Part shown: one piece after another, positions 1-12,529 of the stretch
How the letters are laid out: each line of letters starts with the position of its first letter
Position numbering within the stretch: the stretch's first letter is position 1
Assembly (NCBI GenBank): GCA_030247885.1
Contig: JAPDRO010000029.1
Span: 124,001-188,000, forward strand
Reading direction: 5' to 3'
Source of the DNA: Taxawa tesnikishii (nom. ined.)
Taxonomy: Eukaryota; Ascomycota; Dothideomycetes; Dothideales
Length of the DNA stretch: 64,000 bases
Translations under genes and position numbers: made by a program
Notes under the pieces: generated by a model
What the model was told of the DNA's origin: nothing
The model's database searches: none
What the model saw: only the letters and a program-made list of their open reading frames with translations

Positions 1-1690
1 GGTAGACTGCGCGCTGATAGAGAGAAAGCGCGAGCTGTTTGTGGCACTCGATGAAGACTTGTTGATGATGGGAGTTGTCGTAGGTTAGGAAGGTACGAAG
101 TAGGATTGTAAGGATGGTCGATGGAAGTTATCGTCGCGGGTTCGATTTGGTGAGCTGTGAAGTGCTTTTCATGACCAGTCGATGAGACGGATGCTACCGT
201 GAGGACTAAGATGTCGTCCAATGCACACAACATATATGAAAGACTGTGTCCATGGTACCGGAAAGCAAGAAGTGTTCCAGAGTGTCGCAGATATTGCGAG
301 AGATACGCGCCGAATGCATGATGCATGATGCAGTCTTCAACGATGCGAGATAGTGCAGGGTCGAGGAGTGTCAGCACAGCGGAGTTTTTGAGCATTTAGT
401 GAGACATGGACGCTCAGAGTAGACATGGAGATTTGAGAGTCACGAAGACTTCCGCGTTCGGAGAATCTTGTGTGGGGAGACTTCCGTTTGGGGGTCTTCC
501 ATGTTGGGAGACCTCAGTGACTCTTTTACGAGAGACGGCGCACACAACGCAAGCAGCGCAAGCAGCGTCGTCCCCTATTTTCCGCTGCCAATGATCACCC
601 CTGCCTCTGAGCCTTGGATTAAACAGCGGACGTGTCTGTAGTCCACATTTACAGAACAAAGAGGATGGGGTGATGCAGTATAGAGACATGTAGAACGGAG
701 ACATGCAAGGCAAACGCGATGCTTCATTCTCCTTGTTCTGCAAATCACAAACCGCGAGGCTCACTATCATGCAACAGAGCCGCGTCCTGTGCCGTGTGTA
801 TACGTTTGTCCTCACTTCAGGTTCCACAAATTTGTCTTGCTCAGGTCGATATTTCTCGTCGTCGTCTTCTCTCGATACAGACACGGTCGTATTGATGGAA
901 GAAACCAAGTACACCCGTACCAATACGAGAACACCTCCCGACAACTATGTCGTGCAACAGTTCCGCACGGATCTTTTCGAACAGAAACGGCTTAGGGAAA
1001 CAGTTGAAGGCTTGGAGAATAACGACCTGGAGAAGGCTTCCACTCGCAGCAGCATCGCAGATCATCTCGAGCGGCTGCAATCATAGCTCAGACGCTCTAG
1101 TCTCGTTCAAGAGACCAATTCTGATAATGTTGATCGAGATCGCGAGTACGGCTCTTAATCACTGCGTGTACGTACCTGCATGTAAGGGGAATTCGCAAAG
1201 CCAAGCTTGTCTTGGGTTCCTTTACCCTACTACATCGACCGTGAGTCTTGGGTCTTCCACACGGCCAACCTCAGATTCTTGTCAACGAACGACATAGTGA
1301 AGGGACGTACACTGCAGAACCCAGCGAAGTGTCAATCGCTACGCCGTCTCATATGATGCCCTTCACCACCGGAAGAAAAGCAATGTCTCATGATCGAGAT
1401 CCAACGTTAGCGAGGTATGAAGGGGAAAAGATGCATGGATTGAGGCAGTACCCATGTTGTGCGAACGCGAAGACGTCGCAACGGATACAGGCATAGTGAT
1501 GTCCATAGCAGTTGATGGTGGAGCTAAGCCTGGAGCCTGATCGCCCTTGGACAACGCTGATTCAATGCCACGTATCTCCGTCTAACACGTACAATCCGAC
1601 TTCCGCTGTTTTGAGGCGGTCAATCGGGCACATAATGATGTGGACAACGAAGTGACAATTGACGGTGCGGTGCTCTGGTCTGCTCCTTCA
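1..1690. other. No recognisable gene
   Basis: Ordinary GC content with no RIP signature. The longest open frame is 703-1086 on the plus strand (127 codons). It has a serine run near its middle and no domain I recognise, and several other frames overlap it, so I do not call it a gene. The stretch lies downstream of the AAA ATPase pseudogene, which is read leftwards and ends at 1697. Confidence 0.5.
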
Positions 1691-1696
1691 CTTATC

Positions 1697-4600
1697 TCAT
1701 CTGATACCCTCCTCTCTTGCCCATTCCTCATCCGGTGCCTGGTCTTTCACTTCCAGCAGATAATCATCAAACCGCTTGCTGAACCTGATGACGTGGACGA
1801 TGCTCTTGAAATTGATCTGCTGTTTCTTATGTTCTGCCAGTTGCCGCGCCATCGTGATCGCACTCCGGACCTGCCTCCCGTTTAGGTCGTAGCTTGCCAG
1901 CTGCGCAAGATGCGCGCGTACATCTTCAAAGTCCACGTCTGCCTGCAAGTGGTCGAGACGATTTATGAAATTGCTCCAGGTTTGGCGACGCTGGCCCTCA
2001 TTGAGGCCTGGGTAGTGAAGGGCAAGTTGGATGCGGGATTTGAAAGCTTCGTCAAAGGTGCCGACACGATTACTCGTGAGCAGGAGGATGCCATCGTAGT
2101 ATTCGAGGACTCGCAGGAAAATGGACACGAGTGCGTTGCGTTCCAGATTGGCAAGGGAGCGTTGCTCCAGAAACACATCTGCCTCGTCGAGCAGGACGAC
2201 ACAGCCCCACGTCCGTCCTAGCTGGAATGCTGACTCGAAACACTCTTCTACCGCTCTGGGGTCTGTTCCGACGTCGCCGCAGGTCACACGATAGAGCGGC
2301 TTCTTCGCTATCTCCGCCACACTTTCCGCGGTCAAGGTCTTGCCAGTGCCTGGTCCGCCGTGTAACAACACGATCAGGCCAGTGCCCTAGCCGGCGACCA
2401 CATCGGTGCCCTGGTCTGCCTCAATTTTTGCTTCAAAACAGGGTCTGAGCAGGTCACCACCGAAAGATTGTCCGAGATGGACTATGTGGTAGGTCTTCGT
2501 GTCGGTCATGTATCTCACATCCACAGTCATTTCATCGGTCTCTGATCCGACCATGTATCGTCCATTGCGGCAGCTGTAGAATACACGACCACGCTTGGGA
2601 AGGTTCTCTTTGTTGCTTGACTCACTGTACTTTAGCGGACGCAATTCGAGGTCTTCAATAGCATTGACGGGTGTGTCAAGCTCAGGCAAGACTATCTTGC
2701 TTGTCTTGGTCCCTTTGTGGAACTTTCCGTCAAAGGTGATAGCCTCAGTCTCCAAAGTCCAATGCAAGCCATCAGGTAGTTTGCTATCATCGCGAAGGAC
2801 GCTCGGATCATGACTGCAGTGCAGAACGGACTGCTGCTTGACCACTAACAACCCATGCGTGTCTGGTTGTATGAGAAACCCGCCGGGCGCGAACAGGTAG
2901 GGCATATATTGAGGTGTCACTTCGCCCTGTCCGAAAAGTTGGTCCGCTTCCCGCGCCTTCTGCGCTGTTTGCTTTTTGAAGTAGTCTATCAAAAGATCGT
3001 AGTCTGGTCGGCGAAAGTCCGGGACCCCCATGGAAAGGTTCTGAAGGACATCCGGAAAGTGGTAATACATTAAATAAGGCGCTCGAAGACGACCGTCCTC
3101 GATGAAATCCGGCTCGTGATAGGCTGAGAGCTCATCGTCGGCAAGGATGCACGCGTTGAGCTCGTCACGGAGCTCAAGCGACCGGATGACTACTTCCTCA
3201 CCGCTAGGCTCGGTGGGCTTGTCTTCCTCATTACTCTGCTTACCTTTCTTGGACGTTTTCCGGTTCTCCTTTGACTGGTTCTCGCTATGGTCGGCGCAAC
3301 GATACTTCATATACACGAAGAACGGAATGCCAGTGTGCTTTTCTTCCCAATCACTTTCGTCGGAGATCCGCCGTCTCCCATCCAGATGATGATGATCGCT
3401 CCCATCGTATCGTACACAAACTGGTTGGTCAAGGTAGGTAGCATAGGCATGCGCACGCATACAGTAGACGCGATACAGAACCGGCCAAGGAGTTGCAAAA
3501 TCCTTGTCTCCTTCTCGAGCGTGCAGAAGGTCCTGGAGGTCAGCGTTCTGCCGAGTCAAACCCTCGACCAATGCCGTTAACCGTTGCGTTTCAGTAAAAG
3601 TGTTGTTTCCATCACGCATTCTGACGGGTGCACCAGAGAAGGCCGACGTTGTATTACGCCTGGACGACGTAGCTTGACCAGGCATCTCAAGGGAAGCACC
3701 TGACGGAGAGCGACTACCTTGCCTGGAAAATGTATCATCTGGTGAGCTGGATGTATTGGAGACGTTCTGCGATATCGGCAGGGTTTCAAGGCTTCGTGGC
3801 GTCACCTGAGACGAGCAATCGGCCATTGTTCTTGGAAGTATTGTTCTGGATACCGGCGACTGATTTGCGACTTGCGGAAAAACCGCTGTGTTAGACTGAT
3901 CTTGATGTAAGCATCGAAGCATGGCCGTTAAATCACCTCGCGGTTTCACTTTCGCCTGGTGGATAGATTGACAATGACCTGCTGAGTGTGCATGCTCGCC
4001 AAACACAAGATAGTGCTGTATTGACGTCGAGATCTCCAAGTCCGCTCGGGATATCGATTTTAAGGGGCTGCTCAGGTACATGTGACGCTGCATTGTGGTT
4101 GAATTTCTCGTCGAAAGAATAAATCTGTTCGAGTGAGGATGATGTCAACCCACGTGTAAGCTCAAGCAGGCTGGAGAGCACTTCAGGCGTCAAGGGATCT
4201 TTAATAAGCACGTTTCCTGTGTCATTCTACGCAATCGTTAGCCTGAAAACCCTTCCATGTGCACGCACTGTTGCAGCACACTCACCGGATCTAAGACGAA
4301 GCTGATGTCATTTTCCTTGAGGACTTTGGGAGACACCAAAGTCATACTCAAGCTTGCACATCCTGGAGTACAAGCCCTAGCCAAGGCTTTCGTCTGTGAT
4401 GAAGACGTTTTTCATCCCCGTAGTCCATAGCGTCACCAGAAAGTTGCTGTATTGCATCGTGAACTTTCCACCCGACTTCATGAGCTTGCTCATTCAAATC
4501 CGTCGCCTCGTCAACTTCATTTGGATCAGCTGGACATCGAGCGACATCGGCAATCGGCTCGTCTTTGATATCTGCATTGCTATTCTTTCCGCTAATAGCG

Positions 4601-5337
4601 TGCATTGTTGCCGTCGCTTCACTGTCATTTGCAGATCCGTCAGGCTTGGTCAAGCAGCCCGATGTTGCCCTTGGCGTTCATGGCCGGAACAGGCCTAGGT
4701 TTTGTATACATAGGGCTGCTGCGGCCAGCATTGAAATCAAATTGATCCGTTCGTTGATGCGGTGTTTGTAGAGGTTCTGATTGCTGGTCTGGAGAAAAGA
4801 CTGAGCTCGGAGCGATGCGAGATCGAAGCTCTCTGTCATCTTGTTCTTGTCTCGCCGTCACAAGTCGATTTCTGTTTTGTTGCTGGTACAGACTAGGTTG
4901 CGCCTCGTAGTCCGTTAAGGCGCCTGCTGGTGTTTTACTTGATTGCGATGTTTCATTTTTGAGGACTGTAGCAAGGAGCCTGTGATCTTTCGCTTCATGC
5001 CCCGCGGTTTCGTCTTGTGAGATGGTAGTGTTAACAGCTTTATGATGTCTTTGCTCCTGTATTTGCGCTTGTCGTGCCTCTTGGGCTTGGTTGTGCCTCT
5101 CGGGTTTGTTGCTGTAGGTTTTGCATCTGTGCTTGTTGTGCCTGTTGCGCTTGTATCAATGGTATCTGTTGCGAAAACTGTGTCATGCCATTGACGGGGA
5201 CTCCATGCCCTGGTGTCCATTGAAGTTCATCTCTATATCCATACCATCACCGCTCATCAGCTGACGAAGCACCATCAATGACTGGTGCTGTCGCGCTGGT
5301 TGTAGTCGGTGTTGTGCTGCTGATTGCGGGTTAGATA
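1697..5337 (-). pseudogene. AAA ATPase with DUF7025-like region, main body (broken)
   Basis: The C-terminal part (2371 down to 1697) is a classic AAA module: Walker A GGPGTGKT, Walker B VVLLDEADVFLEQR, sensor-1 LLLTSNR, arginine-finger segment FKSRIQLALHYP. It ends naturally in EEWAREEGIR. The long frame upstream (4093-2387) contains the DUF7025-like region found in fungal members (RYDGSDHHHLDGRRR, FFVYMKYR, YLMYYHFPD). In the same frame a TAG at 2387-2389 separates DVVAG from GTGLIVLLHGG. Family members usually carry some 60-80 more residues between the MTDTKTYH-like segment and Walker A, so an internal deletion is likely. A 59-bp intron (4227-4285) joins SFVLDP to NDTGNVLIKDP. Upstream, Gln-rich coding can be followed to 5337 only by changing frame near 5200, 5100, 4650 and 4400. 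Role in the cell is unknown; the family is assumed to be ATP-driven remodelling proteins. Confidence 0.85.
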
Positions 5338-5466
5338 CTATATGACAGTCAGCTAGGATCTAGGATAGCCGTTCATCCTCTTTTTTCTATAAACATACGT
5401 TATCCTAATACCGCCCTGTATTAGAAAGCATATATAGGAACATGGGGCAGAGGTGATAGTAAGATA

Positions 5467-8400
5467 ACGTAAACCGCGGGGAAGCCGGCTAGGTGGGGTA
5501 GCCGGCCACCTAAACGCGACCTTCTCATCTTTGTGTATTGCTACCGTCAACCATGAGTACTCCTATGCCTAGCAAGCCGGCTTATACTGAATCTGATATC
5601 TAGAGTGCACTCTCTGCCTTACGAAAAAGGACTGCGCCTCGATTCGACAAGCTACTCGTGCATATAGTGTACCTTACTAAACTCTACGCGATCGTATAGC
5701 CGGACATAATTCGCGCGCGAGAGCGCATGAAATGGAGTAGATTCTCTCGAACGCCGAAGAAAGCACATTAGTACGATAGATTACGCGTCTTATACGTACC
5801 GGTTTCCCTACCTCGCCTACGTTAGTAGTATAAATGGCCGAGGAGATCCGACGCGGTCGCGTTTAGCTATTAAAGACTTTACGATTATTACCTCGACTAA
5901 TTAGTAAGAAGTAGCTTAACCGCTTTAAGACTTACTATCCTAATATCGTAAGTATCTAGACTCGTTAGATTAAAAGCGCGCGCTTTAACGCGACAAGTTA
6001 TAACGCTATAAAGAAGTAGTTTAACGTAGTAATAGAGTTATTTTTATAGTACTAGTATCCTCCGAAGCGCGTCTATAATATAAACGAGTTTAACTTCGTA
6101 ATTAAAGTAAGTTAGTCGTTAAGAACTTTAGTTAATATTCGTAAGGTATTTAGTTAAAAGTAAATTAAAGGCTAATAAGAGTAAATAATTATAGTCGAGT
6201 ATATAAGCGCTATTAAGGAAGCTATATTACCCTTAATTATCTTTAAGGCTAAATATACTAATATAGCGTAAATACTTACTAATATACTATAAGACTAAAG
6301 GTTCTTAACTAGTAGTAATAGTTAGACGTTTAATAACTATAGTTATAAGTAACTAACTACTATTTTCGAGTTATTAATATAACTTAATAACCTTACAACG
6401 TAGCGACTACTAATTATAGATAACTATAACGTGTTTTATTACTAAGTAGCTACCCCTACTAAGCGGCTACTTCTTACTAACATCGTAACTATTATAGACT
6501 ATTATAATAATACTACTATAACGTAACGCGTAATTTACTTATAATAAAGGTATACTATACCTTACTATTAAGGCTACCTAAGTAACCCCTCCTAATAGTA
6601 TAAAACACGCGTCTAAGGTATATAATATCTCCCAAATAACGCTAAGACGACGACGTAACAAAAAGCTCGTATAACGCGACTATAAGCCTAACTCGAAGAA
6701 GCTAAAGAAAATAGAGGAGGAGGCGATAGTAGTACGTATACTCGAGCTAGACTCGCGAGGGATAGGCGCCATAAGGACTATAGTAAAAGAAATAGCTAAT
6801 AATCTACTTACTACGCGTAGTAAAGGACCTATTAGTAAGCACTAAGTAGATAGGTTTAAGATGCGTACTAAGGAAGTTAAGCTTCGACATAGTCGTTTAT
6901 ACGATTATTAGTAAGCCTTAAACGAAGACGTATGCGTTATAATACTCTAGTTCGAGCTAGTTAAGAAGATAAAGGAAAAGTATAGTATCCTAGACGAAGA
7001 CATATATAACTTTAATAAGTCTAGGTTTATAATAAGTATAATTAACGCTTAAATAGTCTTTATAGGCTCTAAGAAACGAAGTAATTCTAAAAGGTATAGC
7101 TAGGTAACTAGGAGTAGGTTACAATTATCTAAGGCATTTACGCTACTAGGTAAGCTATCTTACCCTTTATTATCTTTAGTAGTAAGGTCCTTATATTAAG
7201 CTAGTACGTCGGCCTACCTCGCGATTAAGTAATTAAGACTAGCGCTAATAGCTAGACGACGAATAAGCTTACTCTAAAGTAGTTAAAGTACTTTAACGCG
7301 CATATAAAGGCGCGTTAAGTAAGTATATACCGCCTACTAATTATAGACGGCTACGAGAGCTATAGTAGTTATAATTTCTATAACTACTATAAAGAATAAA
7401 AGATTATTATTCTTTGTATACCCTTATACTTGTCGCACTTATTATAGCTACTTAACGTGGGCTATTTTGCCCCCTTAAAGCGAGCGTATAACGCGGAGAT
7501 TAATAGCTAGTTATAGTACTCTACTACGTAAGTTAAGAAAGAGGCCTTCTTACTAGCCTTTCGTACTACTTTCGACAAGGCGATTATAAAGGAGAATATC
7601 CTAGTAAGCTTTAGAGGCGCTAGTTTAGTTCCTTACGACCTAGAGTAAGTACTATCGAAGCTTAACGTAGTACTTTGTACGCCGACACTCGTACTATTAG
7701 AAGTTACTTCGTAGGAGTCTAAAATACTAGCTAACCTAAAGGAGATAAAGGCGTAGATAACGCTAGTTCGCGAGCGGATATAATAGTATAAAGAATCGCC
7801 TATCTCGCCTCTCCTATAAGCTATAGATTCGCTTACTAAAGGCGTAGTTATTATAGGTTATAAATTAGAGTTATAGACAAGGGAAATCGTAAGTCTTTAG
7901 AAGTCGATTAAGGCGTTAATAAAGTAGCGTAGTCGCAAAAGAAAGTATATTCGGATAGAGGAGAGCCTAATAGTAAGTAACGTATAGGATTTAATAGCCG
8001 AAAAGGATAGTAGTAGTAAGGAGGGTACTAAATAGCCTATAAAGAGGGTACGCGCGTAGAGGTACTATAGACGTTATAGTAAGACTAACTATAATACGCG
8101 TACTTATACTATAGAAATAGTAGATATAGACGATAGCGACGCTTCTAAATAGTATTATAGGCTAGAGTAGGTCTTTATATAGTGTTATAGTACGAAGGTA
8201 ATAGTCTATAATAGTCGCGATATTAGTAAGGGGTAGCTACTTAGTAGGAAGTAGCCGCTCGGTAATAAAATACGTTAGTAGTTATATTACTATAAAGGTA
8301 ATCGCCTTCTATATAGAAAATACGATTAACTTACTTATCTTATTACTTTATTACTCGTATATACTTTAACTACTTAATATTAGCGTCTTTACTTTATTAA

Positions 8401-9162
8401 AGCGCGCGCTAACTTCGGAAACTAATATTACTTTACGACTTAACTTAGGCCGTATATTACGTATAAAATAAATAGAGATATATATTTAAGTAAGAGATAA
8501 AGCGCTTACTATATATAATATCCTTAGTAAATAGAGAGGCGCTAGCCTTAAGCTTCTAAGCTTTATAATAGTACTTAATAAGTTACTTACGAAGTTAACT
8601 ATTACGAATATATAACTTTATATACTTTTATAATAACCCGATTTAGATCTCTTACTACTAGATAGCTTTCCCTAGATAATACTAAATTATATAAAGTAAA
8701 TATAGCGCTTAACTTAGCTATTAAAGCTACGTAGAACTTACCTTCTTTAGTAAAGTAATATATAAAGTAAATAAGTTACTTTACTAAAATAACGTATAGT
8801 AAGAACGTTATATTATAAAAGTAACTAAAAGAGTAGTAAAAGCTTCTTAATATACGAAAGGCTTAAAAGAAAGAAAAGCGAGTTATATTAAAGGGAAGGT
8901 TCGTATTTAGTACTTATAAAGTACTTAAGATAATAAAGGTAACAAAAGTAAATTTAGCTACTAAAAAGCTACGTAGACGACTACGTAAGCGTATAATTAA
9001 GGAAGTACTTAAGGATAAGGAAGATAAAGTACTTAAAAGTATATATAGCGACTTAGATTCTAACTATATCGTTATTATAATACGTAGATAGTAATTAAAG
9101 TTAAAGAGTTCGTATTTTAATAGTTAAATACTTTACTTAGCTAACTTCCTCGTAGTTTACGT
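5467..9162 (+). mobile_element. Fot1/pogo-like DNA transposon A (RIP-mutated, split by element B)
   Basis: Flanked by TA at 5465-5466 and 9163-9164. The left terminus starts ACGTAAACCGCGGGGAAG and is hardly mutated. The right terminus is its reverse complement after many C-to-T and G-to-A changes (…TAGTTTACGT). A transposase start lies near 5552 (ATG AGT ACT CCT ATG), with early TAG stops. The reading ends near 9110 with a C-terminus like that of the element at 52932 (acidic, Ser/Asp, ending RR then stop). Removing element B and its extra TA leaves 1847 bp, the size of the other copies. Fot1-like elements encode a DDE transposase with CENP-B-type DNA binding; this copy cannot be active. Confidence 0.88.
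6429..8275 (+). mobile_element. Fot1/pogo-like DNA transposon B, nested in element A
   Basis: 1847 bp between TA at 6427-6428 and TA at 8276-8277. Deleting it with one TA restores the alignment of element A with the related copy at 52932. The terminal inverted repeats are about 55 bp, beginning ACGTGTTTTATTACTAAG on the left and matching the right end apart from RIP-type changes. Plus-strand remnants of a DDE transposase are readable around 7000-7560: a YNF-S-F block, an ID-GYESY block, and the PYTCRTYYS-like segment that is usually followed by PLD. There are many TAG stops. Confidence 0.88.
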
Positions 9163-9730
9163 TAATTATATTAAGTTATAATATCTCTTAAAGCTTAGCC
9201 TACTATGTCTATATACTTAATATACGAATTTACTTAATATATACGAGGTACTAACTACCTTAAACTTTAATACTACGTAACTCTACTAATATAAGCTTAA
9301 TCGAGGACGTACTTATAAAGTTAGAATTACTAAAGCTTAGAGAATTATTTTATTATTTTAAGATAGCTAAAAATTATAGCGTTAATCGCTTTATACTATT
9401 ATAAAAGTACTAAGCTATTATAACGTTATATATAGCTAATACCTTAACGCGTTAAAAGCTTAACTTATAATAAAAGCTAAAGCTTATACGCTATATAAAA
9501 GGGCTTATAAAGCGACGCCTTTAACTTATATAAGAGATAATATAAAACTTCGTAATAAATATAGCTAAGAAGCTAGTAAGTAAGAGCTAAGTTACTTACT
9601 TTATTAATAAATATAATATTTATCTTATTTTATACTAAGTAACTAGTATAAACTACGATCGCTACTAAGCTAATTTAAAGGCTAAATATAGCTTATACTT
9701 CGATTTCTTATATTTTAAAATTAAGGAGTA

Positions 9731-9897
9731 AGTTAAACTAAGTACTTAATTATAACTAAATATATAGTAAAACTAACTATAACTTATTAATTAATTAAGC
9801 TATCTATAATAGTAGCTAGGAAATAAAGAGATTCCTTACTTAGCTTAATAAGTTATATAACTATCTATTTAAACTAGGCGGCTATTATCTTATAATA
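9731..9897 (-). repeat. Copia 3' LTR
   Basis: A 167-bp copy starting AGTTAAACTAAGTACTTA and ending CTTATAATA on the plus strand. It is near-identical to 18661-18827, and most of the differences are C/T or G/A transitions as expected from RIP. It is the downstream LTR because pol reads on the minus strand. Confidence 0.88.
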
Positions 9898-9995
9898 CTC
9901 CTCTTTAATTAAATTAGTTTTCTTTAGATAGTTTAAGTTAACTAATAAACCTTTAGAAATACTAACCTTAAAGAGGCTTTATAAAGCTATTAGTA

Positions 9996-11855
9996 ACGTA
10001 CCTTATAAGCGAGCTAATTATATAAGTAAGTTAGTTACTATACTAAGCTCTTACTAAAATTATAGTATCTTTATAATAATACTATATTATTTCGGATAAT
10101 ATAATAAACTTTAGTATTACGTCTTATATTAATACTACTCTTACTTCTTTATTATATATTTAGGCGTTATACTTTATTTCCTTATATTACTTATAACGCC
10201 TTTAAGGCTAGTTACTCTTATTAATATACGCTTTCTTTTACTCCCTTTTATATTACTATAAGCGCTAGACTCCTTTAAAGCTATTAAGCGTATATTCTCC
10301 TTAATCGTTAACTTTCTATCCTTTTATAGTCGCTTCCTTTTGCGAGATTTATATTAAGTAGTAACTTTATTAACTACTTAGAGCTCGGCAACTTACTTAC
10401 GTAAAAGAATAATAAAATATATTATTACCTTAGCGCCCTTAGTAAGTCGATTAAGTAAGTTAATAATTAAAGTAAGCGAACTATTAACGTACCTTTAAAT
10501 TCTCTCTTAAATTAGCTTTAATTAAGACTTAAGTTTAATAGTATTACTTAGTATTCTTAACTCCTAGGGACTATTATTAATAGTAGGGAGTATTAGCGTA
10601 CGTAACTATACTTTAAGTTTTAAAACGATAGCCTTTAAATCTAATAGAATAAGGCTAGCGCCTCGGAAGTTTACTTTAATATTACTTTTAGTAATAGCTA
10701 TATTAAAAGTTACTTTAAAGTATAATAAGAACTCGATTTTCGTAATATAGCTAATATAGCTACGTATAAGATCTTTAACTTAGCGCTCGTATACCTTCTT
10801 TAACGGTAAAAAATAACTTATATCTAGTAGTTATAGTAAGTATAATAAGTATAAAAGTATATAAAAAGTAACGATCTTCTTCTACTTATAAAGTTTTTAA
10901 AACTCTACTAAGTTATAACTTTTATAGCCGTCTAAAAGTAGTAGATAATAAGTACTAATAGTACGATTCTTTATATATTTATTAAAGTACTTTAGCTACT
11001 TAATACTAACTTTATTTATTATTTAGTTATTATTAGTAACTTTAATAGTTTAAGTAGAAGGAATATTATACTCCTTATACTAAGTAGAGAGGTAGTACTT
11101 ACTTACGAAAATAACGAATAGTAAGATCGCTTACTTTATTACGTTAATACCTTAGATTACTATAGTCTATTTATAGTTACTTAATTAAACCTACTTTAAC
11201 TAGTTCCGCCTTTTAGAGCCTATAATAACTACTCTTATAAAGATAGCGCCTATTATAAAGCTAGATTTATCGAAGTTATATAAGTCTTCGTTAGTAATAT
11301 TATACTTAGCCTTCGTATTTTCTATAAGTCAAAACTACTCTTTAATAATATTTAAATCCTTATATTTAATTCTTTTATAGTCGTACTTTTAATTAAACTT
11401 AACTTTAAGCTCTAGCTAGCGCTTAATAAAAGCGCTAGCCTAGTTTATACCGACTAGGGCTTAGTAATACTTAGTAAGCAAAGAATTAACTATAGCCTTT
11501 ATAGTAGTAAGTTAAGGTAAAAACCCTCGAGTATTTAAGTTTAATATATATTAAACTATTACCGTTTCTTTTATCTTTATAAGTTTTATTAAATTAGGCT
11601 TATAATTACGTCGAGAAGTAATTTTAGTAAGTTAGTTACTAAGAGTACTTTAGGATATATTATAAAGCTTTATAGCGCGTTACTAGCTTAAAGTCGCGTT
11701 TTACTTAATAACTTAAAGAGTTAGTTATATTTTACTTTTAGTCGAAGGTAATTATATATTAGTATATTAAGGTATAATAAATATAGTAAGAGTTTAGTAT
11801 AAGCTTAATATAGTAACTAGCTCGCCTATATAACCGGCTCGCTCGTAGGGTACGT
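9996..11855 (-). mobile_element. Fot1/pogo-like DNA transposon C, nested in copia
   Basis: 1860 bp between TA at 9994-9995 and TA at 11856-11857. Terminal inverted repeats of about 52 bp: left ACGTACCTTATAAGCGAG, right (reversed) ACGTACCCTACGAGCGAG, differing almost only by transitions. Minus-strand transposase remnants include YNFDKSSF near 11290, LLLLDGYKSYN near 10940, and a LLYLLYLL-LLDISYFLPLKK segment that corresponds to the usual HSSHLLQPLD block. Its right end is clearly less mutated than its left. Confidence 0.87.
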
Positions 11856-12529
11856 TACGTATCTTAAATAAGAGAAAAAATAGTATAATTATCTCCTTTA
11901 AGTATAATAAGTAATTTAATAGTAAACTTTAGCTCCTCTTAAACTATTAACTTAAAAGGGTCGCTACTAATAAGGTACTAATAGCTTATATCTCTTAAGA
12001 GTAATATAAGTTATTATAATTACTTTAAGTAAGTATATATTACTATATATTTAGTATCTATAGTAAAGGTTACTATTAACTTCTACTTTTTACTTATTTA
12101 GCTAATTAGCCTTCCTTTAAGTATAAATATATTACTAAGGATAAAGATCCTATCTCGTTTATTTATTATATAGTTAAAGTTAAAAAAGCTAGTTAAATAT
12201 TAGTCTTAATATACTCTTAAAATAATTACTAAGTTAGTATTTAATCTTAGGTACCTTAAAATTCCCTTAGCTACCTTAATATAAAACTCTACTAGATCTA
12301 TAAGGTACTAGCTTAGTTTACTTAAAGCGAAGGTAATATTAGGCCTTATTAAAATACTAAGGTAAACTATCTTTTTAATTAAATATTAGTACTTTCTTTA
12401 GTTTACTCTTATATCTTAGAGTCTAGCTAGTCTTAGTATATCGTAGCTATTTAATAGTACCTTTACTAAGTAAGCTTTATCTTTCTTTATATTATATTTA
12501 GTAAGAATATCTTTAATATAATAAAACTA

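Noticed and set aside
414-944. Minus-strand 176-codon frame as a gene
   Set aside because: Cys/Arg-rich with no domain, and competing frames cover the same bases on the other strand.
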